Counted from the stretch's first letter, positions 8,071-18,586 are shown. The stretch is 43,703 nt of DNA from Olavius algarvensis Gamma 3 endosymbiont (GCA_001735895.1 DS021200.1:343718-387420); one strand, 5' to 3'. Made by a program: numbers and translations. The notes: a model not told the origin generated them from the letters alone.

Positions 8071-8652
8071 ATGTCGGAGTATTTGTTACTTTTGATTGGC
8101 ACCGTGTTCGTCAATAACATCGTGTTGGCCAAGTTTCTCGGGTTATGCCCGTTCATGGGAGTATCGCGCAAGGTAGAAACCGCGATTGGCATGAGCGCGG
8201 CGACCACCTTTGTGTTAACCCTGTCCGCGGTGCTGAGTTACCTGATCAATAGCTGGATACTGGCACCGCTCGAACTCGAATACTTGCGCACCATCGCTTT
8301 TATTATAGCGATTGCGGCGGTCGTCAATTTCACCGAAATGGTAGTCCATAAAACCAGCCCGCTGCTGTACAACGTGCTCGGGATATTCCTGCCGCTGATC
8401 ACCACCAACTGCGCCGTACTCGGCGTCGCCTTAATCAACGTGCAGGAGCAAAACAGCTTTTTCGAATCGGTGATTTACGGCTTTGGCGCAGCGCTCGGAT
8501 TTTCGCTGGTATTGATTTTGTTTGCCGCCATGCGTGAACGCATCAACGTCGCCGACGTGCCGACGCCGTTCAAGGGTTCGGCGATAGGCCTGGTAACGGC
8601 GGGTCTGATGTCGCTGGCTTTCATGGGTCTCGGCGGATTGGTAAAAGTCTGA
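8071..8652 (+). CDS. rsxA: Rsx/Rnf electron transport complex subunit A
   Basis: 193-residue inner-membrane protein with six hydrophobic helices, the same length as E. coli RsxA. It opens with the family sequence [20 protein letters not shown] and keeps the CPFMGVSRK loop, whose cysteine is thought to help bind an intramembrane iron centre with RsxE. First gene of rsxABCDGE. The complex couples ion movement to electron transfer between NADH and ferredoxin, and in enterobacteria it reduces SoxR. No ribosome site precedes the ATG, consistent with the candidate leaderless start. Confidence 0.95.
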   Translation: MSEYLLLLIGTVFVNNIVLAKFLGLCPFMGVSRKVETAIGMSAATTFVLTLSAVLSYLINSWILAPLELEYLRTIAFIIAIAAVVNFTEMVVHKTSPLLYNVLGIFLPLITTNCAVLGVALINVQEQNSFFESVIYGFGAALGFSLVLILFAAMRERINVADVPTPFKGSAIGLVTAGLMSLAFMGLGGLVKV

Positions 8653-8655
8653 AAT

Positions 8656-9216
8656 ATGCTGCTTGCGATCTTCACCATCAGCCTGATGGCTGGACTGTTT
8701 GGCCTGATACTGGGATATGCCTCGATCCGCTTCAAGGTCGAAGGCAACCCGGTGGTGGACCAGATCGATGCACTGCTGCCGCAAACCCAGTGCGGTCAGT
8801 GCACCTACGCGGGCTGTCGCCCCTACGCCGAGGCCATCGCTAACGGCGAAGCCCCGATCAATCAGTGCCCGCCGGGGGGTCAGGCGACTATTGTCGCACT
8901 CGCCGATCTGCTCGATACCGAGGTGCTAGAACTCAACGCCGAACATGGCGAGCACCTCGAAGTCCCGCTGGTGGCGGTGATCGACGAACAAACCTGTATC
9001 GGCTGCACGCTTTGTATTCAGGCCTGCCCGGTGGACGCGATACTCGGTTCCGCCAAACATATGCACACGGTCATTGCCGACGAGTGCACCGGCTGTAAAC
9101 TGTGCCTGCCGCCCTGCCCGGTCGACTGTATCGATATGGTGCCCGAGCGGCAAACCCTCGATGACTGGAAGTGGACCAGCCCGCTCGACCAGCCGGAGCT
9201 GGCACAGGATGGCTAA
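8656..9216 (+). CDS. rsxB: Rsx/Rnf complex iron-sulfur subunit B
   Basis: 186 residues. Residues 1-25 form a membrane anchor. A cluster of cysteines follows in [16 protein letters not shown] with a later NQCPPGG (the 4Fe-4S domain shared with Fdx/NqrF-type proteins). Two ferredoxin motifs come next, [16 protein letters not shown] and [16 protein letters not shown], each a 4Fe-4S ligand set. The start lies 3 bp after rsxA, and the last 8 bp overlap rsxC, so the genes are translationally coupled. It carries electrons between the RsxC side and the membrane subunits. Confidence 0.95.
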   Translation: MLLAIFTISLMAGLFGLILGYASIRFKVEGNPVVDQIDALLPQTQCGQCTYAGCRPYAEAIANGEAPINQCPPGGQATIVALADLLDTEVLELNAEHGEHLEVPLVAVIDEQTCIGCTLCIQACPVDAILGSAKHMHTVIADECTGCKLCLPPCPVDCIDMVPERQTLDDWKWTSPLDQPELAQDG

Positions 9217-10762
9217 GTTATTCAGTTTCCACGGCGGGCTGCATCTCGACGGGCACAAAACCGAGTCGACGGCAGGGGGATTGCGCGAAGCGAGCCTGCC
9301 CGAACAATTGATCCTGCCGCTGCGGCAGCATATCGGGGTCTATAACAAACCGCTGGTCGAAATCGGCAATCGGGTGCTGAAGGGCGACGTCATCGCCGCC
9401 AATACGTCACTCATCCGCGCCGTGGTGCACGCCCCCACCTCCGGCATCGTGAGCGCCATCGGCAGTTATCCCGTGCCGCATCCAACCGGCCTGCGGGACG
9501 ACTGCGTCGTCATCGATGTCGACGGCGAGGATGAAGCCGGTATGGTCGACATCGTCGATCCGCACAGCCTGGACCCCGAAGAGATAATCCAGCGAATCTG
9601 TCGCGCCGGTATCGTCGGTCTCGGCGGTGCCGCCTTCCCGACCTCGCCCAAACTGGCGCGCGGCAAGCTGCATCAAGTCGACACGCTGATCATCAACGGG
9701 GTCGAATGCGAACCCTATATTACCTGTGACGATATGCTGATGCGCCACTACGCGGCGGAGGTGATCCGGGGCAGCGGCTACCTGCAGCAAATTCTGGGGC
9801 CGCGCAGCACACTTATCGCGATCGAAGACAACAAACCGGAAGCGATTGCAGCGATGCGACAAGCGCTGGCGGATCATGCTTTGGAAAATACCGAGATTAT
9901 CGCGATCCCGACGATTTATCCCTCCGGCGGCGAGAAGCAGTTAATCCAGATTCTGACCGGCAAGGAAGTCCCCCATGGACAGCTGGCATTCGATATCGGC
10001 TTGTTGTGCCATAACGTCGGCACCTGCGCCGCGATCACCCGCGCACTCGAACAGGACCAGCCGCTGATTTCGCGTATCGTCACCTGTAGCGGCGACAATG
10101 TTGCACAGCCGGGTAACTGGGAGGTGCGATTCGGCACCCCAATCAGCCACCTGATCGAACAGGCGGGCGGTTATAAAAACCCCGACGATAGCTATCTGGT
10201 CATGGGCGGTCCGATGATGGGCTTCGCACTTTCCAGCGACCGATTGCCAATCGTCAAGGCCAGCAATTGCATCCTGGTGATGCGTGACCAAACCGTGCCG
10301 CATACGCCCGGCTATCATGACGAATGCATTCGTTGCGGCAAATGCACCGAGGTCTGCCCGGCGCAGCTGCTGCCGCAGCAACTCTATTGGCATGCGCGCG
10401 CCAAGGCCTACGATCGCACCCAGGAATTCAAGCTCTTCGATTGTATCGAATGCGGTTGCTGCTCCGCGGTTTGCCCGAGCCAAATTCCTCTGGTGCAATA
10501 CTATCGCGCTGCCAAGAGCGACATACGCGCGGCGCAAAAGGCGCAATTCAAATCCGATCGTGCGCGCGTGCGTTTCGAATCTCGCGAAAAACGCCTGTTA
10601 ATGAAAAAGCAGGCGGACGAGGAACGGCGACGCCTTAAACGCGAAGCACTGAAAAAGAAACAGGCGCGCAGCGGCGACGCCGAGGCGCTGCCGGATCCGG
10701 TACAGGCGGCGCTGGAGCGCGTCAAGGTGCGCAAGAAGGCGGTAGAGGATGAGGCGCGGTGA
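9209..10762 (+). CDS. rsxC: Rsx/Rnf complex subunit C
   Basis: 517 residues from ATG 9209 inside the end of rsxB; an upstream start would be out of line with the family. Peripheral subunit that receives electrons from NADH through FMN. The N-terminal part has the GGLHLDGHK and biotin-like fold region; the central part is the NADH/FMN domain ([23 protein letters not shown]). Two ferredoxin motifs, [12 protein letters not shown] and [12 protein letters not shown], lie around residues 372-425. The C-terminal tail is a short basic coiled region of about 90 residues, much shorter than the long Ala/Lys-rich extension of E. coli RsxC (740 residues). Confidence 0.95.
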   Translation: MAKLFSFHGGLHLDGHKTESTAGGLREASLPEQLILPLRQHIGVYNKPLVEIGNRVLKGDVIAANTSLIRAVVHAPTSGIVSAIGSYPVPHPTGLRDDCVVIDVDGEDEAGMVDIVDPHSLDPEEIIQRICRAGIVGLGGAAFPTSPKLARGKLHQVDTLIINGVECEPYITCDDMLMRHYAAEVIRGSGYLQQILGPRSTLIAIEDNKPEAIAAMRQALADHALENTEIIAIPTIYPSGGEKQLIQILTGKEVPHGQLAFDIGLLCHNVGTCAAITRALEQDQPLISRIVTCSGDNVAQPGNWEVRFGTPISHLIEQAGGYKNPDDSYLVMGGPMMGFALSSDRLPIVKASNCILVMRDQTVPHTPGYHDECIRCGKCTEVCPAQLLPQQLYWHARAKAYDRTQEFKLFDCIECGCCSAVCPSQIPLVQYYRAAKSDIRAAQKAQFKSDRARVRFESREKRLLMKKQADEERRRLKREALKKKQARSGDAEALPDPVQAALERVKVRKKAVEDEAR

Positions 10763-11781
10763 CCAGCGTTATCGTGTCTTCGCCCTATGTCGCCCCCGGC
10801 AATTCGCTCAAGCGATTGATGCTCCAGGTTCTGGTCGCGCTGCTGCCCGGCACGATCGCCTATGTCTGGTTTTTCGGACCCGGCCTCATCGTCAATATCG
10901 TCCTGGCGATTATTTTCGCGCTGGCCTTCGAAGCCGGAATCCTGAAACTTCGCGCCAAACCGGTAATGCCGCTCCTGACCGATTTCAGCGCGGTGGTGGC
11001 CGCCTGGCTGTTCGCGCTGTGCCTGCCGATGCATGCGCCCTGGTGGCTGGTTGCGTTAGGTATGGGTTTCGCCATGGTCGCGGGCAAACACTTATACGGC
11101 GGGCTCGGATTCAACCCGTTCAACCCGGCGATGGTGGGTTACGTGGTGTTACTTATTTCTTTTCCGCGGGAGATGACGACCTGGTATTTGCCGGCCGCGG
11201 TCAGCGGCGAGACGCTGAGCCTGGCCGAATCGATCGCCTACAGCTTTGGCAGCGTCGATATCGGACAATGGGACGCGCTCAGCTCGGCTACACCGCTGGA
11301 TCAGGTTAAAACCGGCGTCGGGCAAAATATCCCGCTCGACGAAAACCGGCAAGCGCCGCTGTTCGGCAACTTTGGCGGCGTCGGCTGGGAATGGATTGCG
11401 CTGTGGTGGTTCGTCGGTGGAGTCTACCTGCTGATCACAAAAACCATTCGCTGGCATATTCCACTATCGCTACTCTCGGCGGTGATGCTGCTGTCGCTGA
11501 TATTTTATCTGATCGATCCGTCGATTTACGCTTCACCCCTGTTTCATCTGTTGTCGGGCGCCGTCGTCATCGGCGCCTTTTTTATTGCCACCGATCCGGT
11601 CAGCGCCGCCACCACCGACCGCGGCAGAATTTATTATGGATTGATGATCGGCAGCCTGATTTATATCATTCGAGTTTGGGGCGGTTATCCCGATGGTATC
11701 GCTTTCGCGGTGCTGCTCGCCAATATGTGTGTACCGTTGATCGACTACTACACGCAGCCGCGCGTATACGGCGAGAAATGA
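10759..11781 (+). CDS. rsxD: Rsx/Rnf complex subunit D
   Basis: 340-residue inner-membrane protein starting at GTG 10759, overlapping the rsxC stop by 4 bp. It has about nine hydrophobic helices. The motif SSATPL at 175-180 contains the family threonine (T178) that carries covalently bound FMN through a phosphoester bond. KHLYGGLGFNPFNPAMVGY is the conserved family block. The stop overlaps the rsxG ATG. The protein is the membrane core of the ion-pumping complex. Confidence 0.95.
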   Translation: MTSVIVSSPYVAPGNSLKRLMLQVLVALLPGTIAYVWFFGPGLIVNIVLAIIFALAFEAGILKLRAKPVMPLLTDFSAVVAAWLFALCLPMHAPWWLVALGMGFAMVAGKHLYGGLGFNPFNPAMVGYVVLLISFPREMTTWYLPAAVSGETLSLAESIAYSFGSVDIGQWDALSSATPLDQVKTGVGQNIPLDENRQAPLFGNFGGVGWEWIALWWFVGGVYLLITKTIRWHIPLSLLSAVMLLSLIFYLIDPSIYASPLFHLLSGAVVIGAFFIATDPVSAATTDRGRIYYGLMIGSLIYIIRVWGGYPDGIAFAVLLANMCVPLIDYYTQPRVYGEK

Positions 11782-12398
11782 TCGCAGTCAACCGCCGTCA
11801 AATCCTGATTTCCGGAGCTTTCCTGTGGTTGTTCGCGGTGGCCGGCACAACCCTGGTTGCGGTCACCGAGTTCACCACCGCCGCAGCAATTGTCGAAAAC
11901 GAGCGCCAGGTGTTGTTGCGCAACCTGTATGCCTTATTGCCGCCCGCCCGGCTCGACAACGATATTGCCGGCGATACGCTGCAACTGCCGGCAGCAGCAT
12001 TGCTCGGTACCGAGTTGACAACCACCGCCTACCGCGCGCGCCGTCAGGGCGAACCCGTGGCCGTAATCTTCAACAGCATCGCGCCCGACGGTTACAATGG
12101 CAAAATACATTTACTGGTCGGTGTAAACGTCGACGGCAGCCTGGCCGGCGTACGCGTCATCAAGCATGCCGAAACCCCGGGACTGGGAGACGGCATCGAA
12201 ATCAGGAAATCCCCGTGGATTAAGGGTTTCGACGGCCGCTCGCTGGACAATCCGGATACCGCCGGTTGGCGCGTGCGGCGCGACGGCGGCGAGTTTGACC
12301 AACTCACCGGCGCCACCATCACCCCGCGCGCAATCGTGGCGGCCGTCAGGAAAACGCTGCTGTACTATCGGCAGAACGTTGATATGATTTTCAAATGA
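11778..12398 (+). CDS. rsxG: Rsx/Rnf complex FMN subunit G
   Basis: 206 residues from ATG 11778 (ATGA overlap with rsxD). A single N-terminal helix (about 8-30) anchors a periplasmic FMN-binding domain. The flavinylation motif is TGAT at 177-180, with T180 the predicted FMN attachment site; ApbE-type transferases make this bond, and none is encoded in this window. [11 protein letters not shown] is the other family hallmark. The much longer open frame starting upstream of 11778 is an extension in the rsxD shadow and not real. Confidence 0.95.
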   Translation: MIAVNRRQILISGAFLWLFAVAGTTLVAVTEFTTAAAIVENERQVLLRNLYALLPPARLDNDIAGDTLQLPAAALLGTELTTTAYRARRQGEPVAVIFNSIAPDGYNGKIHLLVGVNVDGSLAGVRVIKHAETPGLGDGIEIRKSPWIKGFDGRSLDNPDTAGWRVRRDGGEFDQLTGATITPRAIVAAVRKTLLYYRQNVDMIFK

Positions 12399-12408
12399 AG
12401 GACAGGGC

Positions 12409-13083
12409 ATGACCGACAACGCCGAGATTACCCGCAACGGCCTGTGGGGCAACAACGTTGCTCTGGTGCAACTGCTCGGCTTATGCCCGCTGCTCGCCGT
12501 CACCAGCACCGTGGTCAATGGGATCGGCCTGGGCATCGCGACCTTAATTACGCTCGTGCTGTCGAATACCATCGTTTCGTTAATTCGCGGCTTTGTGCGC
12601 AAAGAGGTTCGACTGCCGGTTTTCGTGCTAATCATTGCATCGCTGGTAACGATCATCGAATTGGCGATGAAAGCGATGTTTTACGATCTCTATCTGGTGC
12701 TCGGCATATTTATTCCACTGATCGTCACCAATTGCGCGATTATCGGCCGCGCCGAGGGTTTCGCATCGCGCAATCCGGTAGGGCCGGCCGCACTCGACGG
12801 CTTGATGATGGGTCTGGGTTTCCTGGTGGTACTCGCGCTGCTCGGGGGCCTGCGCGAAGTGATCGGCTTCGGCACTCTGTTCGCCAATGCCGAACTGATG
12901 TTCGGCGAGGGCGCGCAAGTGCTAACCATCACGCTGAACCCGGACTATGGCGGGTTCTTGCTTGCGATACTACCGCCCGGCGCCTTTTTCGGGCTGGCGC
13001 TGCTGATCGTCGCCAAGAACTGGCTGGATTTGCGGCCGGTACAAAGAGCGGAGCCCGTTAGCGCCGTGCCCGAAGGTTTATGA
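12409..13083 (+). CDS. rsxE: Rsx/Rnf complex subunit E
   Basis: 224-residue inner-membrane protein related to RsxA, six hydrophobic helices. A good ribosome site (AAGGA) precedes ATG 12409. The conserved start [23 protein letters not shown] contains the cysteine that mirrors the one in RsxA, and [14 protein letters not shown] contains the second. The stop overlaps the nth start by 4 bp (ATGA), so nth is coupled to the operon, as in E. coli. Confidence 0.95.
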   Translation: MTDNAEITRNGLWGNNVALVQLLGLCPLLAVTSTVVNGIGLGIATLITLVLSNTIVSLIRGFVRKEVRLPVFVLIIASLVTIIELAMKAMFYDLYLVLGIFIPLIVTNCAIIGRAEGFASRNPVGPAALDGLMMGLGFLVVLALLGGLREVIGFGTLFANAELMFGEGAQVLTITLNPDYGGFLLAILPPGAFFGLALLIVAKNWLDLRPVQRAEPVSAVPEGL

Positions 13084-13715
13084 ATCCGCAAAAACGGCAG
13101 GAAATATTCTCGCGCCTGCGCGAGCACATCAAACAACCACGCTCCGAGCTCGAGTACCACTCGAATTTCGAGCTGCTGATTTCGGTGTTACTATCGGCAC
13201 AGGCCACCGATGTCAGCGTCAACAAGGCCACCGCCAGACTCTATCCGGTGGCGAACACGCCCGAGCAAATACTCGCGCTGGGCGAGGACGGCCTGCGAGA
13301 ATACATCAAGACCATCGGGTTGTTCAATTCGAAGGCCAAAAACGTCATCGCCACCTGCGAAATACTGATCGCGCGGCACAACTCCGAAGTCCCCGACGAT
13401 CGCGCCGCGCTCGAAGCCCTGCCGGGCGTCGGGCGCAAGACCGCCAACGTAATCCTCAATGTCGCTTTCGGGCATCCGACCATCGCGGTAGACACCCATA
13501 TTTTTCGCGTCTCGAACCGCACCGGGATCGCGCCTGGCAAAGACGTATTCGCGGTCGAAAACAAACTGCTCAAATTCGTGCCGGATGAATTCAAACTCGA
13601 CGCGCACCACTGGCTGATACTGCACGGACGTTATACCTGCATCGCACGTAAACCGCGCTGCGGCAGTTGCATCATCGAAGACCTGTGCGAATTCAAACAG
13701 AAAAATATTGATTGA
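13080..13715 (+). CDS. nth: Endonuclease III, DNA glycosylase/AP lyase
   Basis: 211 residues, the same size as E. coli Nth. It removes oxidised pyrimidines and cuts the abasic site in base excision repair. The helix-hairpin-helix [11 protein letters not shown] contains the catalytic lysine K120, and [11 protein letters not shown] contains the catalytic aspartate D138. The four cluster cysteines C187, C194, C197 and C203 keep the C-x6-C-x2-C-x5-C spacing. It is last in the rsx-nth transcript and is coupled both upstream and, through a few bases, to the DUF1841 gene. Confidence 0.97.
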   Translation: MNPQKRQEIFSRLREHIKQPRSELEYHSNFELLISVLLSAQATDVSVNKATARLYPVANTPEQILALGEDGLREYIKTIGLFNSKAKNVIATCEILIARHNSEVPDDRAALEALPGVGRKTANVILNVAFGHPTIAVDTHIFRVSNRTGIAPGKDVFAVENKLLKFVPDEFKLDAHHWLILHGRYTCIARKPRCGSCIIEDLCEFKQKNID

Positions 13716-13717
13716 CA

Positions 13718-14137
13718 ATGTTCCAGTCACGCGACGAAGTACGCCAGATTTACCTCGACGTCTGGTACAAGATGCAACAACAACGGCTACTCGAACCGAT
13801 GGAGGCGCTGATCGCCGATGTGCTCGAAATCCACCCCGAGTATCACTCGCTGCTGACCGATAGCGACGCTGTCAAGCAGCGGGAATTCACCCCGGAGCAG
13901 GGTCAGACCAATCCTTTTCTGCACATGGGGATGCACATCGCGCTGCGCGAACAGGCCGCGGCCGACCGCCCCGCGGGTATCAAATCGTTATACCAGCGAC
14001 TGGTTGGGTCAAAAGGACGGCACGAGGCCGAACACGCGATGATGGAGTGCCTCGGGCAGGCGTTATGGAGCGCGCAACGCAGCGCGCAGAACAACCCCGA
14101 TGAGACCGCTTACCTCGATTGCCTGAAAAGGCTGTAA
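13718..14137 (+). CDS. DUF1841 family protein
   Basis: 139-residue soluble protein from ATG 13718, 2 bp after the nth stop; a TTG at 13712 is the only alternative. The sequence matches the DUF1841 pattern seen in gamma- and betaproteobacteria: MFQSRDEVRQIYLDVWYK at the N-terminus, IHPEYHSLL in the middle, and HMGMHIALREQ with KSLYQRLVG later. The many His and Glu residues (HMGMHIALRE, GRHEAEHAMME) suggest a metal site, but the function is unknown. The position after nth hints at co-expression with repair genes. Confidence 0.85.
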   Translation: MFQSRDEVRQIYLDVWYKMQQQRLLEPMEALIADVLEIHPEYHSLLTDSDAVKQREFTPEQGQTNPFLHMGMHIALREQAAADRPAGIKSLYQRLVGSKGRHEAEHAMMECLGQALWSAQRSAQNNPDETAYLDCLKRL

Positions 14138-14251
14138 CGCTAAGATTTACCTGACGCCGGATCGGCTATAAGCTAGCCCGCAAAACATAATGAGCGCGGC
14201 ACAAAACTATTGACCCTCCTGCCAGCTAACTCGAGGGAACAAAGGACAACC

Positions 14252-15859
14252 ATGAATATAGACATCGACCTGACCGTAGGTGAAGCAACCATCAAACTGC
14301 TCGAGCAATATGGCGTCGATACGCTATTCGGCATTCCCGGTGTGCATACGCTGGATTTCTGCAAGGGATTGAACCTCAGCAGTATCCGCCACGTACAGGC
14401 GCGCAATGAGCAGGGTGCCGGATTTATGGCGGACGGTTACGCCCGCGCCTCCGGCAAACCCGGGGTAGCGCTGGTCATATCGGGGCCCGGGGTCACCAAT
14501 GCCTTGACTGCGATCGGCCAGGCCTATGCCGACAGCATTCCCGTGCTGTTGCTCTCCAGCGACGCGGCCAGCTACACCCTCGGCAAAGGCTGGGGATGCC
14601 TGCACGAAGTACCGAGCCTGACCGGCACGACCGCGCCGTTAACCGCATTTTCCGCGACCGCGATGAGTCCGCAAGAAGTGCCGGGCCTGATTGCGCGCGC
14701 GTTTTCGGTGTTTGCCGGCGAGCGGCCACGGCCGGTGCATATCGCGATCCCGATCGACGTCTTGGCGCTGCCGGCCGCGGGCGACTGGGACGTGATCGAA
14801 TTACCCAGCAGGCCGGCGCCAACGGCCCAGAAGATCGAACGCGCCTGCGATTTATTGCGCGGCGCGCGGCAACCGATGATCTGCGTCGGCGGCGGCGCCT
14901 GGCTTGCCGGCGAAGCGATTACCGGAATCGCGGAAAAACTCGGTGCGGCGGTCATCGCAAGCTCCGCCGGCAAGGGCATCGTCGACGATTCGCACCCGCT
15001 TAGTTTATCTGCCGCCAGCGCCCGCGCAGAAGTCCAGCAATACCTGAAAAACGCCGATGTCGTACTTGCGGTCGGCACCGAATTGTCCGAGGTCGACAGC
15101 TTTGTCGAAACCCTGGAAATCAACGCTAAGATCATTCGGATCGATCTCGACCCGCACAAAATGAACGATCTTTACCCGGCGGAGGTCGCGATAATAGGCG
15201 GCGCCAAAACGACCACCGAAGCCATCGCCAGTCGGCTTGGCGAGGCCGATGCCAGGGCGGAAACCGCCACCGAGGTTGCAGCCATTCGTAACGACATTTC
15301 ACACAGGCTGAGCGCCAGCGAACAGCGCCATTGCAAAACTCTGGCGGTGTTGCGCGCCGCCTTACCCGCCGATACGATCGTTATGGGCGATATCTGCCAG
15401 CTGGTCTATACCGGCGCCTTCGCCTTTAACGTCGCCGCCCCCAAACTGTGGCATTACCCGGCCGGCTACTGCACGCTGGGCTGCGGTTTACCCGACGCGA
15501 TCGGCGCCAAGCTGGCCTTACCCGATAGGCCCGTGATCGCCATCGCCGGCGATGGCGGATTCATGTTCACGCTCCAGGAGTTGGTTACCGCGGCAGAACT
15601 CAAGCTGCCGCTACCGCTCATTTTGTGGAACAATGACGGCTTGAAGCAAATTCAGGACGATATGAAACTGCGCCAGATCGAACTCGTCGGAGTTACCGGT
15701 ATCAATCCGGACTTTATCGGGTTGGCGCAGTCCTGCCGGTGTCACGCGCTGCGGATCGACAACGCTCAAGATTTGACCGATGCCGTCACCGCGGCATTGA
15801 AAGCCGACCGCCCGACGCTAATCGAAGTCAACGAATGGGATCCGTGGCTAAACGGATGA
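14252..15859 (+). CDS. Thiamine-diphosphate enzyme, 5-guanidino-2-oxopentanoate decarboxylase-like
   Basis: 535 residues, with a good AAGGA site 5 nt before ATG 14252. Three ThDP-family domains are present. The N-terminal pyrimidine-binding domain has the catalytic glutamate E53 in RNEQGAGFMADGYAR, the middle domain is Rossmann-like, and the C-terminal domain has the GDGG...NND cofactor motif (IAGDGGFMF to LILWNND). The opening FGIPGVHTLDFCKGL and RASGKPGV resemble enzymes annotated as AruI, which decarboxylate 2-ketoarginine in the arginine transaminase pathway. Acetolactate synthase-like or benzoylformate decarboxylase-like activity cannot be excluded. It is a single gene, not in an aru cluster. 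Confidence 0.7.
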   Translation: MNIDIDLTVGEATIKLLEQYGVDTLFGIPGVHTLDFCKGLNLSSIRHVQARNEQGAGFMADGYARASGKPGVALVISGPGVTNALTAIGQAYADSIPVLLLSSDAASYTLGKGWGCLHEVPSLTGTTAPLTAFSATAMSPQEVPGLIARAFSVFAGERPRPVHIAIPIDVLALPAAGDWDVIELPSRPAPTAQKIERACDLLRGARQPMICVGGGAWLAGEAITGIAEKLGAAVIASSAGKGIVDDSHPLSLSAASARAEVQQYLKNADVVLAVGTELSEVDSFVETLEINAKIIRIDLDPHKMNDLYPAEVAIIGGAKTTTEAIASRLGEADARAETATEVAAIRNDISHRLSASEQRHCKTLAVLRAALPADTIVMGDICQLVYTGAFAFNVAAPKLWHYPAGYCTLGCGLPDAIGAKLALPDRPVIAIAGDGGFMFTLQELVTAAELKLPLPLILWNNDGLKQIQDDMKLRQIELVGVTGINPDFIGLAQSCRCHALRIDNAQDLTDAVTAALKADRPTLIEVNEWDPWLNG

Positions 15860-16033
15860 AGCGATAATGGCAAGCCAATCCCGCTACCGCGGCGCCCAGG
15901 GTCGGCCAGCCGGCAGCGCGGTATGCTTAGAGGGCGAAATCTTTGCGGCGCAGCGCCCTTGGCACAGGTTCCTCGCGGCGACGCTGAAGCAATCGAACGC
16001 CGCGTCATTTCGATACCGCGATGATCTCGCCGA

Positions 16034-17755
16034 ATGAATAAAACGACCACCCAAGCCATCAAACGCATGGCGGCGATTTCGCTGGTAGGATTGGTGGCTG
16101 GTTTGACGGCCGCTTTCGCAACCATCGGTTTCGTCGAACTGGTGCATTATCTCAACGATGTTTTGTACGTTAGCGCATCGAGTCGCACCGGCCTCGACAG
16201 CGGCCGGTTATGGTTGATTACCGCATCGGTGCTGAGCATTGGCGGTCTGGTGGTCGGACTGACGCTAAGATACGGCGTCGAGAACGGTACCCAAACCGGT
16301 CCAGCCGATACGATATATGCGGTCCAGCTCCACGAAAAACTACCATCCACGCTGTCGGGCCTGTCATCGACCGCGGCTTCGGTGCTATCGCTGGGCTGCG
16401 GCGCCTCGGTCGGTCAATACGGGCCGCTGGTCTATCTCGGCACGCTGATCGGGCAGCTGACCAATCGACTGCCGTTTGGCTTGAGCGATGTCCGCAGTAT
16501 CGCCGTTGCCTGTGGCGTCGCGGCATCGATATCGACTGCATTCAACGCGCCGATTGCCGCGTTAATATTTACTCATGAAGTCATTCTGCGCCACTACTCG
16601 CTGCGCATGTTCACTGCGGTCACGGTCGCCAGCGCTTGCGGTTACCTCGTCGCCAATGTAATTTTCGAGCACCCGCCGCTGTTTCTGATCGAATTCGGTG
16701 GCGGCTTTCGCTGGATCGAATTCTTGCTGTTCGCGCTCGAGGGTATAGCCTGCGGCATATTGGCCGTGCTGTTCATGAAACTGCTGCAATACAGCACGCA
16801 ATTGGCGCACCGCGTTAAAACGCCGGCGGCGATCAAACCCATGATCGCCGGATTTATTCTCTCCCTGGTGACGCTGCAGGTTCCCGAGGTTCTGGGTGCG
16901 GGACAGATGGTATTTAGCCAGGCCGCCCAGGGCGGGATATATGCCGCGGATGCATTGCTGATGATCCTGGTGGCGAAATTACTGGTGACGGTGATGTGCA
17001 TCGGTTTCGGTTTCGCCGGCGGCGTGATTTTCCCCGCGCTACTGATCGGTGTGCTGTTCGGCGCTCTGTTCGCGCTACTAGTTCCCGGTCAATTGCTGAG
17101 CGACTATTCGGGGCTGTCGGTTTATGCGGTCTGCGGCATGGTCGCGATCATGGGCCCGGTAATCGGCGCGCCCATGACCGCTTTATTGATGGTATTCGAA
17201 CTTACCCGAAACTATGAAATAACCATAGCCGCGATGGTTGCCATCGTGTTTGCCAATCTGGTGGCCTACCAATGGGTTGGCCGCTCGCTCTACGATTTTC
17301 AACTGAGCCAACGCGGTATCGATCTGTCGCAGGGGCGGGAACGCGCCTACTTGCTGCACCATACCGTCGCCGATCTGTTAACCGACTCCCTGCCGGTGGT
17401 GCAGCGCGATGCCAGCCTGTCCGATCTGCGCAGGAGTATGGTGGAAAAATCGACCGCGGCGGCCGTGATTGTGGACGCGGCCGGCACCTACCTGGGCCTG
17501 GTAACGCAACACCAGCTGCACGACCGACAGGATAGTTCCAGCGTGGCGGGAATCGATCTCGAAACAGGACCTGAATTCAATGAAAACACCAGCATCTGGG
17601 AAGCTATGGAAACCATGCGTGGCTACATCGGTGAAGCCATTCCATTGATCGATTCCGCCAGCGGCCGCTACCTGGGCGCGATTCCCGAGGCGGTGGTTAT
17701 CAATGCCTACCTCGACGCCGGCCACGAATTGCGGCGCGAAGAATACGAGGTTTAA
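16034..17755 (+). CDS. ClC-family chloride channel/transporter with CBS pair
   Basis: 573 residues. Residues 10-430 form the ClC membrane domain, with GFAGGVIFPALLIG as the third anion-site motif. The usual GREGP segment reads GQYGP (127-131 in GCGASVGQYGP), so the gating glutamate of exchangers is Tyr129. Residues 445-565 are two CBS repeats that may sense nucleotides. It moves chloride or another anion across the inner membrane. It lies 174 bp after the ThDP gene and 3 bp before nadC. The 15860-16033 gap shows no gene. Confidence 0.88.
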   Translation: MNKTTTQAIKRMAAISLVGLVAGLTAAFATIGFVELVHYLNDVLYVSASSRTGLDSGRLWLITASVLSIGGLVVGLTLRYGVENGTQTGPADTIYAVQLHEKLPSTLSGLSSTAASVLSLGCGASVGQYGPLVYLGTLIGQLTNRLPFGLSDVRSIAVACGVAASISTAFNAPIAALIFTHEVILRHYSLRMFTAVTVASACGYLVANVIFEHPPLFLIEFGGGFRWIEFLLFALEGIACGILAVLFMKLLQYSTQLAHRVKTPAAIKPMIAGFILSLVTLQVPEVLGAGQMVFSQAAQGGIYAADALLMILVAKLLVTVMCIGFGFAGGVIFPALLIGVLFGALFALLVPGQLLSDYSGLSVYAVCGMVAIMGPVIGAPMTALLMVFELTRNYEITIAAMVAIVFANLVAYQWVGRSLYDFQLSQRGIDLSQGRERAYLLHHTVADLLTDSLPVVQRDASLSDLRRSMVEKSTAAAVIVDAAGTYLGLVTQHQLHDRQDSSSVAGIDLETGPEFNENTSIWEAMETMRGYIGEAIPLIDSASGRYLGAIPEAVVINAYLDAGHELRREEYEV

Positions 17756-17758
17756 ACC

Positions 17759-18586
17759 ATGGATTTATATCAAGTGATCATAAACCAAGTGGCCAACGCG
17801 CTCGACGAAGATGTCGGCAGTGGCGACATCAGCGCGCAGTTGATCGATGAGTCGGCCCATCTGGAAACCGAACTGCTGATACGCGAGGAAGCCGTGTTAT
17901 GCGGTATCCAGTGGTTCGACGAAGTCTTCCGTCAATGCGATTCCAGGATAGTCACCCGCTGGCAGGCGCGAGATGGAGACTCGATCGGCGCCGGCAGCGT
18001 CGTTTGCGAAGTTTCCGGTCCGGCGCGCGGCCTGTTAACCGCAGAGCGCAGCGCGCTCAATTTTCTGCAAACCCTGTCCGGCACTGCGACCCTGACACGA
18101 AGATACTGCGAGCTTATCCGGCACACCGAATGCCGTATTCTGGACACGCGGAAAACCATACCGCAGCTGCGTGTCGCACAAAAATACGCGGTACTCTGCG
18201 GCGGCGGCAATAACCACCGAATCGGACTGTTCGATGCTTTCCTGATCAAGGAAAACCATCTAGCCGCCAGCGGCGGGATCGCCGCGACGGTAGCCCGCGC
18301 CAGGCAGTTACATCCTGACAAATTGCTAGAAGTCGAAGTGGAAAATCTCGAGCAATTGCGGCAGGCGGTCGACGCCGGTGTCGCACGCGCCCTGCTGGAT
18401 AACTTTTCACCGGCCGAAATGCGCCGCGCCGTGGAATTAACCGCCGGCGCGATCGAACTCGAAGCCTCGGGCAATGTCGACCTCGACAATCTGGTAGAAA
18501 TCGCTACCACCGGGGTCAATTTTGTATCTATCGGGGCACTCACCAAAAACCTGCGCGCGATCGATTTTTCGCTGCGCTACCGCTGA
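17759..18586 (+). CDS. nadC: Nicotinate-nucleotide pyrophosphorylase (carboxylating)
   Basis: 275 residues. It converts quinolinate and PRPP to nicotinate mononucleotide, CO2 and PPi in NAD synthesis. Family blocks are clear: DVGSGDISAQLI near the start; TAERSALNFLQTLSGTAT; the quinolinate-binding TRKTIPQLRVAQKYAV; GGGNNHRIGLFDAFLIKENH; and EVEVENLEQL with ASGNVDLDN toward the end. It starts 3 bp after the ClC gene, suggesting a shared transcript. No nadA or nadB is nearby. Confidence 0.96.
   Translation: MDLYQVIINQVANALDEDVGSGDISAQLIDESAHLETELLIREEAVLCGIQWFDEVFRQCDSRIVTRWQARDGDSIGAGSVVCEVSGPARGLLTAERSALNFLQTLSGTATLTRRYCELIRHTECRILDTRKTIPQLRVAQKYAVLCGGGNNHRIGLFDAFLIKENHLAASGGIAATVARARQLHPDKLLEVEVENLEQLRQAVDAGVARALLDNFSPAEMRRAVELTAGAIELEASGNVDLDNLVEIATTGVNFVSIGALTKNLRAIDFSLRYR

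Noticed and set aside
11391-11777. N-terminal extension of rsxG
   Set aside because: It lies within rsxD in another frame; the RsxG family starts at ATG 11778.
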